A DNA stretch of 64,000 bases, from positions 29,100,694 to 29,164,693 of the forward strand of contig OY987226.1 of the NCBI GenBank assembly GCA_963920705.1, written 5' to 3'. Made by a program: the position numbers and the translations under genes. Position 1 is the stretch's first letter. Each line of letters opens with the position of its first letter. This DNA comes from Odiellus spinosus (lineage: Eukaryota; Arthropoda; Arachnida; Opiliones; Phalangiidae). The notes beneath the pieces are model-generated. The model searched no databases. It was not told the DNA's origin and was given only the letters and a program-made list of their open reading frames with translations. Shown piece by piece: positions 21,423 through 33,235 of the stretch.

Positions 21423-21980
21423 TTATGAAATAGGACAAACACTGATCCAAAAGTCGCCCCGATTCAAAGGGGTGTACTTTATACGTCTCGAAAATAAACC
21501 TGTAAGCTTCGTACTCTCAACCGTCAGAACACAATCTCTGCATAGATCATCCCATGATTGAGTAATTGAATGATTACTTTTCAAAAGATTTTTCACTTTT
21601 GGCACCCTATCTATAACATACAAATAGCTATAAAATGGAGTGGCCACTTTGTATATTTTAAAAAAGAGGTGGAATACTTCCTCCGATGCGGTAGATAAGT
21701 CCACCTCTACTTTGGCACTCAATCCACTTTCTAAGTGGACTTGCAACATTGTTGCTCTTTGTACTTTTTTAAATAGAGCTCTTCCACCCTCAGACTTTCT
21801 TGACAAAGCTCTCAGGGTTGCCCCTACAACATACATAAAAACAGATGGATTTTCTTCGATTTTTTCACTTATGTCTATTTCCAAAATCATTGTCCTTTTC
21901 GAGCTCAACTCGATTAGATTTTTGAGCAAATGGTTCACCTCTACAATTGTTTCCCTTGTAAACAAATCCTTGTAGCCCTA
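21423..21980 (-). CDS. unrecognised 180-residue protein or exon
   Basis: Open for about 180 codons. The upstream edge at about 21978 has a splice-acceptor-like TTATAATTTTAG, so this may be an internal or last exon; the ORF itself begins at TTG, not ATG. Content: EVNHLLKNLIELSSKRTMIL, FMYVVGATLRALSRKSEGGR, FHLFFKIYKVATPFYSYLYV. Evenly mixed amino acids suggest real protein. No motif identified, and no copy elsewhere in the window. Confidence 0.4.
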
Positions 21981-22075
21981 AAATTATAAGATTTACCGGT
22001 AATTAAACCAGAGAAGAGGAAGCCTCAAGCAGTCATGATGCCAAATTGTAGTTTAAGCCCGTATTTAACAGGGAA

Positions 22076-22123
22076 AAGTGGGGTTAAATACGGTTTAAAA
22101 AGTGGGGTTAAATACGGTTTAAA
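22076..22123. repeat. 24-bp direct duplication
   Basis: AGTGGGGTTAAATACGGTTT occurs twice with period 24; in one plus-strand frame it repeats SGVKYGLK. The surrounding sequence (22000-22320) has no gene I can support. Confidence 0.8.
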
Positions 22124-22494
22124 AGAGAAAACTTTAATTGTGACATCACCCAACCGAACAAGAAACTACACGTCCTACAGCTTTGAGATTTGGTCATATT
22201 ATAGGGGCTGCCCCTGTAAAGGGGGCTTTAGCTGCAATTAATCGAAGCCTTGCGGGAAAGCATGCCCTTTAGTTTTGTAGGGGCATACAATTTTCATATT
22301 GGAATTACATTAAGGCTACTATTGCCAGGCTATAAACATGCAAAATAAATATTTTCAGCTTACCTCCCCCACCCCTCATCCTCAGCATCCACTTAATGAA
22401 CGAGTTCTTCGGGGAACACAATTGGGGCTTGACTATTTTGAATTAGAAATAACTGAGTCTTTTTATAATATATATCTATTCTTAGAACCCGGTA

Positions 22495-23033
22495 GGGTTC
22501 TATGTTATGGGCTGATCATCATCTGTAATGCTATTTTGATTTCCTTAAAAAAATGGACCTTTAGCCAATCAGAACGCTCCATTTCCCCATTGAAATAACA
22601 TTAAAATCGACTTTTTCGAGGACATGTCCCGTGCATCGCAGAACTAAAAGAGGAATTATTTGTTACGGTTAAAATTAATTTTAAGTGGTAGAGCAAGGTT
22701 CGAATGTTGAACTTTTCAAGTTTCATTTAAAAATATTAAGTCTAAGTATTTAAAAATTAATTCTGAAGTTGACCCATTTTTGGTACTTAGCTGGTTTCGC
22801 GCATGGCCAAATTCGTAATGTTATTCTATGGGATTTGGTTTTTTGAAAGTGGCTTACCTTTCAGATTTATTTTCTAATACTTCCGGATATTTTTCAGACT
22901 TGGATTTTCCGTGTGGTATGAATTAAGATTCGAGCTTTATTTTAAGACTAATTTCATAATTTTATACCGATTAGTTGGCCCACAATCTATTTATGAAAAC
23001 GGACGAAAAAGTAAGGCGGAGAAATAGATTCGC
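22495..23033. repeat. dispersed repeat family R1, copy 1
   Basis: Matches 61285-61762 in the same orientation over several hundred bases, for example GGTACTTAGCTGGTTTCGCG and AATAGATTCGCCAA at the end. Local indels separate the copies. No coding sequence. Confidence 0.85.
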
Positions 23034-23035
23034 CA

Positions 23036-23075
23036 AAAACCTAAGCCTAATTTGACAAATTAGGCTTAGGTTTTA
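23036..23075. repeat. near-perfect palindrome at the end of R1
   Basis: AAACCTAAGCCTAATTTG is followed by its inverse, giving arms of about 18 bases and almost no loop. The core CCTAAGCCTAA/TTAGGCTTAGG also occurs at 53885-53911. Confidence 0.9.
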
Positions 23076-23149
23076 TATGGCTTTTTAAAATCACGTGCAG
23101 GAGGACTCGTAGAGGAGCGCGCTTGATTTGGAGGCTATGGGTATTGAAC

Positions 23150-23515
23150 TCTGACTTAATTTCTCCTTCTTCATATTTTTGCCGTTTATGAAATTAGTCT
23201 AAAACTAAAGCCCGTAAAATATCTGGAATCATTAGAAAATAAATCTGAAAGGTAAGTCTCTTACAAAAAATCTAAATCCCATAGAATTACATTAATTTTC
23301 AATTTCTCCGCCTGTTTTTTTTTTTTTTTTTTTTTGCCGTTTTTATAAATAGACTGTGGCCAAACTAATCGGTGTAAAATTATGAAATTAGTCTTAAAAT
23401 AAAGTCCGAAAAATATCTGGAATCATTAGAAAATAAATCTGAATAGTAAGTCTCGTACAAAAAATCTAAATCCCATAGAATAACATTAAGTTTCAATTTC
23501 TCCGCCTTAAAACTT
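23150..23515. repeat. two inverted, degenerate partial copies of R1
   Basis: About 23190-23305 and 23335-23505 each carry the reverse complement of the R1 stretch around 22850-22980 (for example AGAAAATAAATCTGAA and AAATCCCATAGAAT). A run of more than 17 T separates them near 23318. Together with the direct copy and the palindrome they make a fold-back arrangement. Confidence 0.75.
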
Positions 23516-23584
23516 AAAAGTACTCTCCTTTTTAAAAATGTGAAAGTCCGAACGACTTGGCATTTCGAACGGCAATAAGGAAGG

Positions 23585-25375
23585 TATTAACATTCAAAAT
23601 AATGAAAAAAATAATTTAAATTTAGTTTAAAGGGTAATGGGAAAAATATGAAGATTTCGCTGCGGTTGACGGAGGTATTAACATCAAAAATGATGAAAAA
23701 ATAAATTTTAATTGGGATTAAAGGGCACTGGTAAAAATGTAGAGATTTGACTGAATCAAGTGCAGCTGCCGCAGCTATTAACATCAAAAATTATGAAAAA
23801 TTTAATTTTAATTGGGATTAAAGGGCACTGGTAAAAATGTAGAGATTTGACTGGAATCAAGTGCGGCTGCCGGAGGTATTAACATCAAAAATTATGATAA
23901 AATTAATTTTAATTGGGATTAAAGGGCACTGGTAAAAATGTAGAGATTTGACTGAATCAAGTGTGGCTGCCGCAGCTATTAACATCAAAAATTATGAAAA
24001 AATTAATTTTAATTAGGATTAAAGGGCACTGGTAAAAATGTAGAGATTTGACTGGAATCAAGTGCGGCTGCCGGAGGTATTAACATCAAAAATTATGAAA
24101 AAATTAATTTTAATTGGGATTAAAGGGCACTGGTAAAAATGTAGAGATTTGACTGGAATCAAGTGCGGCTGCCGGAGGTATTAACATCAAAAATTATGAA
24201 AAAATTTATTTTAATTGGGATTAAAGGGCACTGGTAAAAATGTAGAAATTTGACTGGAATCAAGTGCGGCTGCCCCAGCTATTAACATCAAAAATTATGA
24301 AAAAAATTAATTTTAATTGGGATTAAAGGGCACTGGTAAAAATGTGGAGATTTGACTGGAATCATGTGCGGCTGTCGGAGGTATTAATATCTAAAATTAT
24401 GAAAAAATTAATTTTAATTGGGATTAAAGGGCACTGCTAAAAATGTAGAGATTTGACTGGAATCAAGTGCGGCTGTCGGAGGTATTAACATCTAAAATTA
24501 TGAAAAAATTAATTTTAATTGGGATTAAAGGGCACTGGTAAAAATGTAGAGATTTGACTGAATCAAGTGCGGCTGCCCCAGCTATTAACATCAAAAATAA
24601 TGAAAAAAAATTTTTTAATTGGGATTAAAGGGCAATGGTAAAAATGTAAGGATCTGACTGTTTCAAGTGCGGCTGCCGCAGCTATTAACATCAAAAATTA
24701 TGAAAAAATTTATTTTAATTGGGATTAAAGGGCACTGGTAAAAATGTAGAGATCTGACTGAATCAAGTGAGGCTGCCCCAGCTATTAAAATCAAAAATTG
24801 TGAAAAAATTTATTTTAATTGGGTTTAAAGGGCAATGATAAAAATGTAGAGATCTGACTGAATCAAGTGCGGCTGCCGCAGCTATTAACATCAAAAATTG
24901 TGAAAAAATTAATTTTAATTGGGTTTTAAGGGCAATGGTAAAAATGTAGAGATCCGACTGAATCAAGTGCGGCTGCCCCAGCTATTAAAATCAAAAATTA
25001 TGAAAATATTAATTTTAATTCGGTTTTAAGGGCAATGGTAAAAATGTAGAGATCTGACTGAATCAAGTGCGGCTGCCGCAGCTATTAACATCAAAAATTA
25101 TGAAAAAATTAATTTTAACTGGGTTTAAAGGGCAATGATAAAAATGAAGAAATTTGACTGAATCAAGTGCGGCTGTCGCAGCTATTAACATCAAAAATTA
25201 TGAAATTTTTTATTTTAATTGGGTTAAAAGGGCAATGGTAAAAATGTAGAGATCCAACTGAATCAAGTGCGGCTGCCCCAGCTATTAACATCAAAAATAA
25301 TGAAAATTTTTATTTTAATTGGGTTTAAAGGGCAATAGTAAAAATGTAGAGATTTGACTGAATCACTTTTTAAAG
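23585..25375. repeat. about 101-bp minisatellite, about 17 units
   Basis: GGTATTAACATC or GCTATTAACATC recurs every 100-102 bases. Each unit contains TTTTAATTGGGATTAAAGGG, AAAATGTAGAGATTTGACTG and AATCAAGTGCGGCTGCC. Units alternate between GCCGGAGGTATT and GCCGCAGCTATT or CCCCAGC types. The corresponding junction at 61762 lacks the array entirely. Confidence 0.92.
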
Positions 25376-25428
25376 GGCTAGTCTTTTAATATAGAAGTTA
25401 ACACTTTCGTGCTAGACTGAAGTGACAG

Positions 25429-27043
25429 ATATTATATCAAAAATGTCTTTGCGAACAAAGACCCAGAAGGACATGTTATGGCCTTGAATGTCTGAAGTGA
25501 CAGATATTTAATTTTCTTTTAAAACATTAAATTTAAATACAATTAAATTTTCTTTTAAAACATGAAATTTAAATATAATTAGATTTTCTTTTAATACGAA
25601 ATTTAAATATAATCACAATCTGGCACGATTTAGAGTTTCAAATTTCAAAACAACTGATTTTATTCACTCGGAAATATTTAAGAAAAAACATAACAGACGA
25701 TTTTCTCCCACTGACGCTTAACATTAAATTTCGCTTAATTATTTTTCAGGGATTACGTGTCAAACAAAACGAAACTTTTCGTTTGATAGAAAAATTTACT
25801 TTATTTAGCTTTGGCTTTAGGCGTAGAATCAAAGTTCTATGATCTGATCTCATACCTTAATTGGATAATGTTTTCTATGGATAATGTTTTATTATAACTC
25901 CTCGACCTTAGTCGAGGCAATTCGTTCATGTTAGCTTATGAATGCTTATACAAGGAATTTAAAGGGAAAAAAATTCCCCATATTTTAATTTTTAATCTAG
26001 GTTGCAAACGAACAAACCTAATCCATGGATAATGTTTTATTACAACTACTCGACTTTAGTCGAGGTAATTCGTTCATGTTAGCTTATGAATGCTTATACA
26101 AGGAATTTAAAGGGAAAAAAATTCCCCATATTTTAATTTTTAATCTAGGTTGCAAACGAACAAACCTAATCCATGGATAATGATTTATTACAACTCCTCG
26201 ACTTTAGTCGAGGCAATTCGTTCATGTTAGCTTATGAATGCTTATACAAGGAATTTAAAGGGAATAAAAATTCCCCATGTTTTAATTTAGGTTGCGAACG
26301 AACAAATCTAATCCATGGATAATGTTTTATTATAACTCCTAATAACTAATTAGTGGTCCCTTATGGAAATCATCATTTAAATTGTACGGTTTTAATGAAA
26401 AGAAAAATGAAAGTATTACAATTTATTTAAAAACCTTATCCGCTCTAAAATTCGTCGCTTTGAAGTTCTCTTCCCTCGCGCGCGCAATATAGCTTTGAAA
26501 GTACAAATTGTTATGGTTTGCGTCGTCTGCTAAGTTAGAAAAGAAGGTGACTTTAAACGGGCTTTAAAAATCACATTTCCCTTTATCATATACCCATTCC
26601 AATAAACCGGCGAGTATTTTTAACGATCCGTTCAATTGCGAGTCGTGGAAATTCGGGTTAAATTAAGAAAACAAAAAGTGGACTCGCGTTATACTGAAAA
26701 ATAACAGTTCAATACACGTTTTCCCTTAAAATAATTAAGCGAAATTTAATGTTAAGCGTCAATGGGAGAAAATCGTCTGTTATGTTTTTTCTTAAATATT
26801 TCCGAGTGAATAAAATCAGTTGTTTTGAAATTTGAAACTCTAAATCGTGCCAGATTGTGATTATATTTAAATTTCGTTTTAAAAGAAAATCTAATTATAT
26901 TTAAATTTCATGTTTTAAAAGAAAATTTAATTGTATTTAAATTTAATGTTTTAAAAGAAAATTAAATATCTGTCACTTCAGACATTCAAGGCCATAACAT
27001 GTCCTTCTGGGTCTTTGTTCGCAAAGACATTTTTGATATAATA
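25429..27043. repeat. fold-back element with long inverted arms around three 150-bp repeats
   Basis: The left arm (about 25429-25850) and right arm (about 26693-27043) are inverted copies; both contain AAGGACATGTTATGGCC or its complement and TAAAAGAAAATTTAATTGTA-type words. Between them, CTCGACTTTAGTCGAGG-centred units of about 150 bp recur at about 25880, 26030 and 26180, each with its own small palindrome. A further copy of one arm is at 61763-62217. No transposase is present, so it is non-autonomous or a structural repeat. Confidence 0.85.
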
Positions 27044-27269
27044 TTCTTCAGTATTTACATTGTAGATTTTAACTAACTTGATTTTTTACATGTTGACATT
27101 TAAAGCGAAATCTGGGAGAGGGGTGAGGATATCCTTTCCCCATTAGTAGTATTGAATCCCACTTCGAACTAACTCCCGCATTTCTCACCAGTATCGCTGC
27201 GATCGCTTTTCACTCGATCCTAAAGTACGCGTAAAATGTGTCTATAAGCGTATCATTTTTTAGTGTCTC

Positions 27270-27860
27270 GATTTTCAATTGAGTCATTTCAATGCCCCTC
27301 CTCATTAGATTTTTGGCACCGTGGACACAAATTATCTCGTTTAACGTTATTAGTCATGTTAGGGCTGTTGTGTAAACCTGAGCATCTGAAATGAAACCAA
27401 TCTGGGTACCCTGGACACATAAATAAGACGTGTTGTCTTCGGGTTTATGACAAACACAATTAATTTTTTTTAAGCGGCGGGTAAATCATTCCCTCTTCTC
27501 GTTTTGGTTTTATTTGTCGTTCAGTCCTCATTTTTTGCTAATCCCAGTCGGAGCTCTGGTGCTAGAACGGTTTTGTATTGGAGGAGGATCTGGACGTTTC
27601 TCCTTCCTAATCGGTTGCTCCTGGGGAGGCTTAACGGTTTGCTCTTCGATGGACTCAAACGGTTGGTCCTCGAGAAGTGACATAATGATATGCTCTTTGA
27701 TGGACTCAACGGATTTGTCCTCGAGATGAGCGTTAACGGATTTCCGTCAACTCTATTAGTGATTGACTTTCGGTTGAATCTGTTGGTTTTTCAGCAAGAG
27801 CATCAACCGTAAAATCAATCCGCTCATTTTCGGAAGAAAGGAACGGATTTATTTCTCCCC
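27270..27860 (-). pseudogene. broken PHD-finger protein of copy B
   Basis: On the minus strand NCVCHKPEDNTSYLC, then in the next frame DWFHFRCSGL and LCPRCQKS, give the C-x-C...C...WFH..C...C-x2-C layout of a PHD finger. It matches the finger at 3.2-3.4 kb, including SPN(T/M)TN between the last ligands. One ligand of the C-x2-C pair reads Tyr (CPGY). The upstream part (27860-27500) is Ser/Glu/Pro-rich (EDQPFESIEEQTVKPPQEQP in one frame). At least two frameshifts. It lies just downstream of the broken end of the PolB of copy B. Confidence 0.55.
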
Positions 27861-27889
27861 TTGGGGCAAAACAAATCGCATGCCGTCAG

Positions 27890-30240
27890 GGTGTTAAAGA
27901 AAGCTTCCTTCGGTGGTAATTGGGTCTCGCCAAACCTAACCTCACTGTCCATATACTCGTAGGCGTAGACATGTTTTCGAAGTAAAAGTTAAACTTCGTC
28001 CGGTTGATAGATTTGATTCATGCATGGGAATTTATCCATACCGCCTTTCGCGAGATTTGACGCCAGTGTTTCTGAGGACGCCGGCATGAACCTGATGGTG
28101 TCGAGGAATCGCAAGCCACCAAGTGAAAAACATATATTTTTCTGATGAAGTGGGGATGGATTTGATTTAATGTTCTTTAATTAACCCGATCTTGTCCATA
28201 ATTAAATGTGCGTCGTAGCTGAAAAGAAAAGAAAATAAATAAAAATAACTTTGAAAAAATTAAAAATATTTACTTGGAAAGGTTAGATAGGAAGACGGGG
28301 ATGATCTTCGGCGCTTTTAATTTCAAATTGCAGGAGTTGTGGGCGGCTTCTCCGTCTGTATGATCGTGATCTCGAACCTTTTTGTCGGTTACGGTGAAAC
28401 CCTTCTGGCAAACGTAGCAATTTGTTGATGTCAGGAAAGCTACTTCCTCCACACATGGAGATATTTTCCTTGATTTTCTCGTCTAAAAGTTTCTCAAGAA
28501 ACTTCTCCGTTGCGTCTTTACCCAGATACGTCACGGGTTCCGATGGTGTTCCGTCCGGACCAATAATTACGTAGCTAAATCCGCACGACACGTGAAGAGA
28601 CAGCGTGGTCGAAGACGAGAGAGTGGGGTCGGGCATACACGTGGAGACTTTAGGTAGTATTGCCTCAAAGTCGGCGAAAATAACAAACTTGTTTTATAGA
28701 AGAAAAATTTGAAATGAAAAACCAATTAGAAATAAAAAATATGTACAAAATTTCAAACTTACTTTTTGCCGCCATCCGAATTTCTGGAATTCCAAAACCG
28801 GTTCTTTATTGGGCATGATGATTTTCTGTGGACCGTGAATGCTACACTGCTTGACGTGTTCATCTCGATTAGCTTCTGCGTTGTTACGAGTGAAACGATG
28901 TAAACAATACCGGCAGTAAAAGGTAGTGTGTCTGTCCCCCGAGAAACTACTGAGTAGTCGACTCAGTCTACGAATAAGACAATAATGCCTTTTTTCCCCT
29001 TTCACGATTAGTAAAAGGTCGATTTCGCGGGCTTTTTGGACTCTATTCTCGCTAATGTAGAGGGTAGACGAATTCTTCGTAGAAAAATATATTAATTGAG
29101 AGATTGTTTTTCTCCTTGAACTTCTTTAGCTTCTCGGAATTAAACTCAAAAGGGAATGTTATTCCTGACAAGACTCATTCGTCCTGAAACCTAACATACT
29201 TTTGCACCCGATTAGGATTAATCTTTACAGGATGTAGATGAGCTAGATCGGACCATAAGAAGCATCTATTGTCCTCATTTTTAATGTTCTTGATAGCCTT
29301 TTTATCGGTGAGTTCCTTTGGTAGCTCGATAAAAGTTCCACCTACGAGAGGTTAATACGTGATTATATTTACTTGCATGAATAAGATCCTGTCTATGGTC
29401 TCTCCACTTCCGCGTTTTTGAAACTCCTCGATTTTCCGTTTTATCGTTTCCATACACACGTCAATTTGACTATTAATAGTGTGTACCGTTAGAGATATTT
29501 GCACGTTACTATTATGATACGCGATAAACTCCACTTCCTCGCCCGTATTGAGTTCACGAACGTACCGTACCCGCATGGTTAAATACCATTTTATACCTTT
29601 GTCGCGCGCTAATTTGGTCTGCAGATAGTTTACGAGGGATGCCCCGTGACGATTTACGTACACCTCAGTGTCTGTCTCCGTAGCTGCTGGTGTGAAACGC
29701 GTGCAGAAAATCGCGTTTCGTAGCGCTATCATTTCCTCTAGCTGGTCGAAGACTCCGGGTCCATCTTGGAAGGCGATGTCTGGTGGAGGGATGACGTGTG
29801 CTTCACGGTCTTCCATGTCTCTCATGAAATTCTGAAGAGTTTCTTTCTCCTGGTTGTTGAGCGTACCCATGGGAAATTCCTCGTCGTCGAGAAATTCCCT
29901 CTCTAGATCGTCGGGAACGTTCCTGGCGGATGGCACAGCGGAAGTCGAAGTGGAACGAGCGGCGTCGGGAACAGTACCGGAGATTGACGGGCCAGTGATG
30001 GTTGTTGACGGGATGGCATAGGAAGGTGGTATCACAGCTATGGTCCAGGGTGGAAATTCGCCTACCCTCGCCTTCTTAGTAGCATTCGTGGGGACGGTGT
30101 ACAAGCGACGTTTCGGACTGGTTACTTGTGTCAGACCTGCCCCGTGGTGGGCAAGGGCATGCCGGGCGAGGTTTTCCTTCCTCGAGAAGGTCAGAGCGCA
30201 AAGACTACACGGAAATTTACTATGGGCGAACTTAGCCCCG
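27890..30240 (-). pseudogene. Polinton-type DNA polymerase and its N-terminal region (copy B)
   Basis: The N-terminal region has a C2H2 finger at about 30200-30130 (CSLCALTFSRKENLARH), preceded by an in-frame stop. The frame is then open from 30104 to 29353, with DQLEEMIALRNAIF, VRYVRELNTGEEVEFIAYH and IEEFQKRGSGETIDRILFMQ. An in-frame TAA at about 29352 is followed by FIELPKELTDKKAIKNIKNE, CFLWSDLAHLHPV, CRYCLHRFTRNNAE, KFVIFADFEAILPK, the VRDHDHTDG zinc module and FLSNLS. The intron 28273-28219 is intact; the acceptor of the earlier intron, near 28690, reads AA in place of AG. The polymerase breaks off at 27890 after LPPKEAFFNTLT. Copy A shares the intron positions. Confidence 0.85.
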
Positions 30241-30760
30241 CAAATATGTCAGATGACCATTTTGTAGCTAATTTCTAAGATACTAGGTTTAAAATTAAAG
30301 ACTTTTAATATTACCAGAGGAGATGATGTTGCTTGAAGAGAGCAGGAACTTGTAATGGTTTCGATTTGGAAAAATTCAGTATTTATACCCTTTCTAATCT
30401 TAAACATTGAGTCACTGATTAATTGGGGAAGCGCTACTATTTATCTCACTCTGGAAATATCGACCCTTGATTAGAAATAACGGCAGCCATTTTGAAATAA
30501 ACCATGAGAAAATCAAATATTTAATGGACTCCTATCCTAGGAATAGCAGAATATTGAAACTTTTCCAGTTTTGTTTGCTTACATTCGCAATCAATATTAA
30601 GAAATGATTGAAACATATTTTATGAGTTTGAAATTCAGAATTTTATCTATTTATAAAAATTGTTTCGAAATGCAAATAATTTTAGTAACCATTTGCTTAC
30701 AAAACTATAAACTTAAAAAACTAGAATCATTAAAGATTTCGGTAATTAATTGGATATTTT
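30241..30760. other. spacer between copy B genes, no gene seen
   Basis: AT-rich, with no open frame of note. It separates the polymerase N-terminal region from the multi-exon gene upstream on the same strand. Confidence 0.5.
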
Positions 30761-30766
30761 AATTTT

Positions 30767-32513
30767 TAAACGAGCTTGAAAAGTTAATTTCAACACGTTC
30801 CCCCCAATCATGTATTAGGCAGTCATGTTGATTTTGCGATGGATGGTCAATGAGGCAACCATTGCAGGAGTTTTTAATAAGTCCCGTTAGCTGTAGAATG
30901 ACGATTTCCTTAATAGCTTCGTAGACTTTCTTAGTTTCGTTAAGCATGATCTCGACCTGGTGGTGTTTTTCCCATAGAACTGGTCCTATAGCAAATCCAT
31001 TTTTAGTGGGGAATAACATCCCGTAGTTCTTCCCGTTTCCGGTCGTCATTTCACGGATATTAAGCACTCTTCCGGTCCTGGTATGACTTGAGTTCTACCA
31101 GTTTATTGTTTGACCCTTCGAGGAAAACCGATGAGGGGTTTGCTTCCTCGATTTGAAAGTATTGAGAGATTTCTTCCTCATAAGATATATTTGAAAGTAT
31201 TCGTCCTCGCTGAGATTGATTCCAGTGGACCCGTCAGAAAATCCAAGTCTAATTTTAGTCATGGGTGACGGTAACTGATTTGCTTGACGAGATCTCGAAT
31301 ACGTTTGTGTTGTCCCTGTAAATGATAGAAAAGGCTAAGTTAATTGGGGGTTTATACTTATAATAAGATATTAGGAATATAAATCTCCTTCAGTACTTTC
31401 GTCTCAAATGGCGATTCTTCGTACTCGTAGTTGCTGCAGCACTGGATCGCCAATTCCCTGTCTTCCGAATTCTGTGTTGAAAGATCTGTAGTTAAACCAA
31501 TTTTAACTAAAAGTTTGGAAAATTATTGTACCTCAATTAGGCATTCAACTGCGTCCCAGATAGATTCCGAACGGAACACTTTCACTTCAAAAAGTACTCC
31601 TCATGGAGAGCATCGGCGAAATGCCTTGGCATTCGCCGGGATCCTAAGGAAATTTGACCACCCTCCAATCGTCTCCAGGAGGTCAGGCAAATCAAATTCT
31701 TCAGCCCTTTTCACACATCGGGAAAGTACACCATAAAGTGCGTTGGGTAGACATTCTACCTACGCCCAACTCACATCAAACCCGGCTTCACTGTGAACTG
31801 GGGTCCTATTAGGACAGTCGAGTGAGTTGAACCCTAAAGAAAAAAAACGTTGCAACACTAACCGACGCCGTCAGAAATGAAATTCAAATTGCCCTCTTCG
31901 ACTAGCGGCGCTGGCAAGATCCACGTGTACGGTATATTTTGTCCCAAAGTGCTCAAAACTTTGGCGGAATCGATAACTAAAGCTGAAAAAATTTGAAAAA
32001 TAATTACGAGACGTAAACTTTTTAATTTATGGTAAAGTTTGCGTTAATATGTCTTTTTGAAGCTTTGATATTTATTCGCTTTAGCACGTCTACCAGTTTT
32101 GGTAAATTCTGTGGCGAGAAGAGAGGTTCAGCCTCCTCAATCACATCTGTAAAATTTACCGACCTGGAGAAAAAATTCCAGTTTTCATTGATGGAGCATA
32201 CTTTTAACTCGACCACAGGTCCCCAGCGAACAATTACGCAATGTAACACGTCGTTATTTGTCTATAATTGAAAACATTCTCAATGACTCTGAGCAAAGAG
32301 CAGGGCATAATTTAAATTCATGAAACAAACCAGATGAAGTTCCTGCATTTTAAACTCCCTTAACAGATGAAGTTCCTGCATTTTAAACTCCCTTAACATT
32401 GTTTCCAAATATACGGAAGAGGGCACCGTCACCTGTGGTCCACCTCTGGCGATAACATCACGGAAGCTTTCTACGCCTGCCGTCTTAAACGGCAAGCCGT
32501 CTTTGGCCATCAT
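30767..32513 (-). pseudogene. unrecognised multi-exon gene upstream of the copy B polymerase
   Basis: Exons inferred from GT..AG borders and open frames: about 32513-32338, 32259-32025, 31984-31875, 31833-31540, 31497-31385 and 31320-30767. It starts MMAKDGLPFKTAGVESF and later has RWGPVVELKVCSINENW, IPYTWILPAPLVEEGN, LLETIGGWSNFLRIP and VEIMLNETKKVYEAIKE. The last exon carries a Cys/His motif, CNGCLIDHPSQNQHDCL, that looks like a metal site. A 33-bp in-frame duplication repeats LREFKMQELHL near 32330-32400, and in-frame stops occur near 31759, 31607 and 31100. The strand and position fit a gene of the same virus-like unit as the polymerase. Family unknown to me. Confidence 0.45.
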
Positions 32514-32549
32514 CGCTAACAGCGCCGCTTAGTAGTAAAAGATCTATTT

Positions 32550-32920
32550 AACGACTTTAAATTGCTCCCGACCGCGCTCAGACGCCCCCAGCTCGTTAAG
32601 ACGTCATTAGCGCGCACCTATAGACTTCCCTTTACGCGTGCCGCCTTGATTTCGGCGAAAAAAATTCAAATTTTGGCGCGCGCGCGACCCGGCGCGTGTA
32701 GGTACTTTTTCCCCCGGGCTCTCTGTCTGGCCCGCGGCCTCTCTTTCCTTCCTTTGATGACGTCGTTTCTCTCTCGCCGTTCTCTCTCTTCGCCTCCTAC
32801 CTCGGCCCGCTCAGCGGCCGGCGACCCATTTCCCTCTCTCGCGCCATTTTTTTCGTAGTTTTTCCGCCATTGCTGCCTCTCTCTTCTTTTTCCACCCTGA
32901 GGTCCCGCGTGAAGGAAACA
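32550..32920. other. GC-rich segment with CG-rich words
   Basis: Strong local GC enrichment (GGCGCGCGCGCGACCCGGCG near 32673-32694) in AT-rich surroundings, placed between the minus-strand gene starting at 32513 and a plus-strand exon at 33236. It could be a divergent promoter region, but no TATA box is clear. Confidence 0.4.
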
Positions 32921-33235
32921 AGTCGTTTCATTTTTTAAAGGGGCTGTTGCCGGACAATATAACCTTGTATTATTATTACCGAATGACCTTGTTTCAGAGC
33001 TATTTAAACAAAAACTTTCCAGTAAATTTCACCTTTAGAACACGATGTCTTAAAAGGAGTTTTATCTTCGCAATGTTTAGCTTTTATTGTTGTGGAAAAT
33101 TCGCAAATATTATAAACCAGTGATGATACCGACGATTTTAAGCCTGAGGTCTTCGAAAGAAAAACTAATTAGTAAAATTAACTCAACCTGTTTTCAACGA
33201 ATGTGACCATTTGTTGATATATTTTTCGTATTCAG

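Noticed and set aside
23036-23075. Nematode-type telomere repeat
   Set aside because: Less than two TTAGGC units; other signs (TTAGG runs, P elements) point to an insect.
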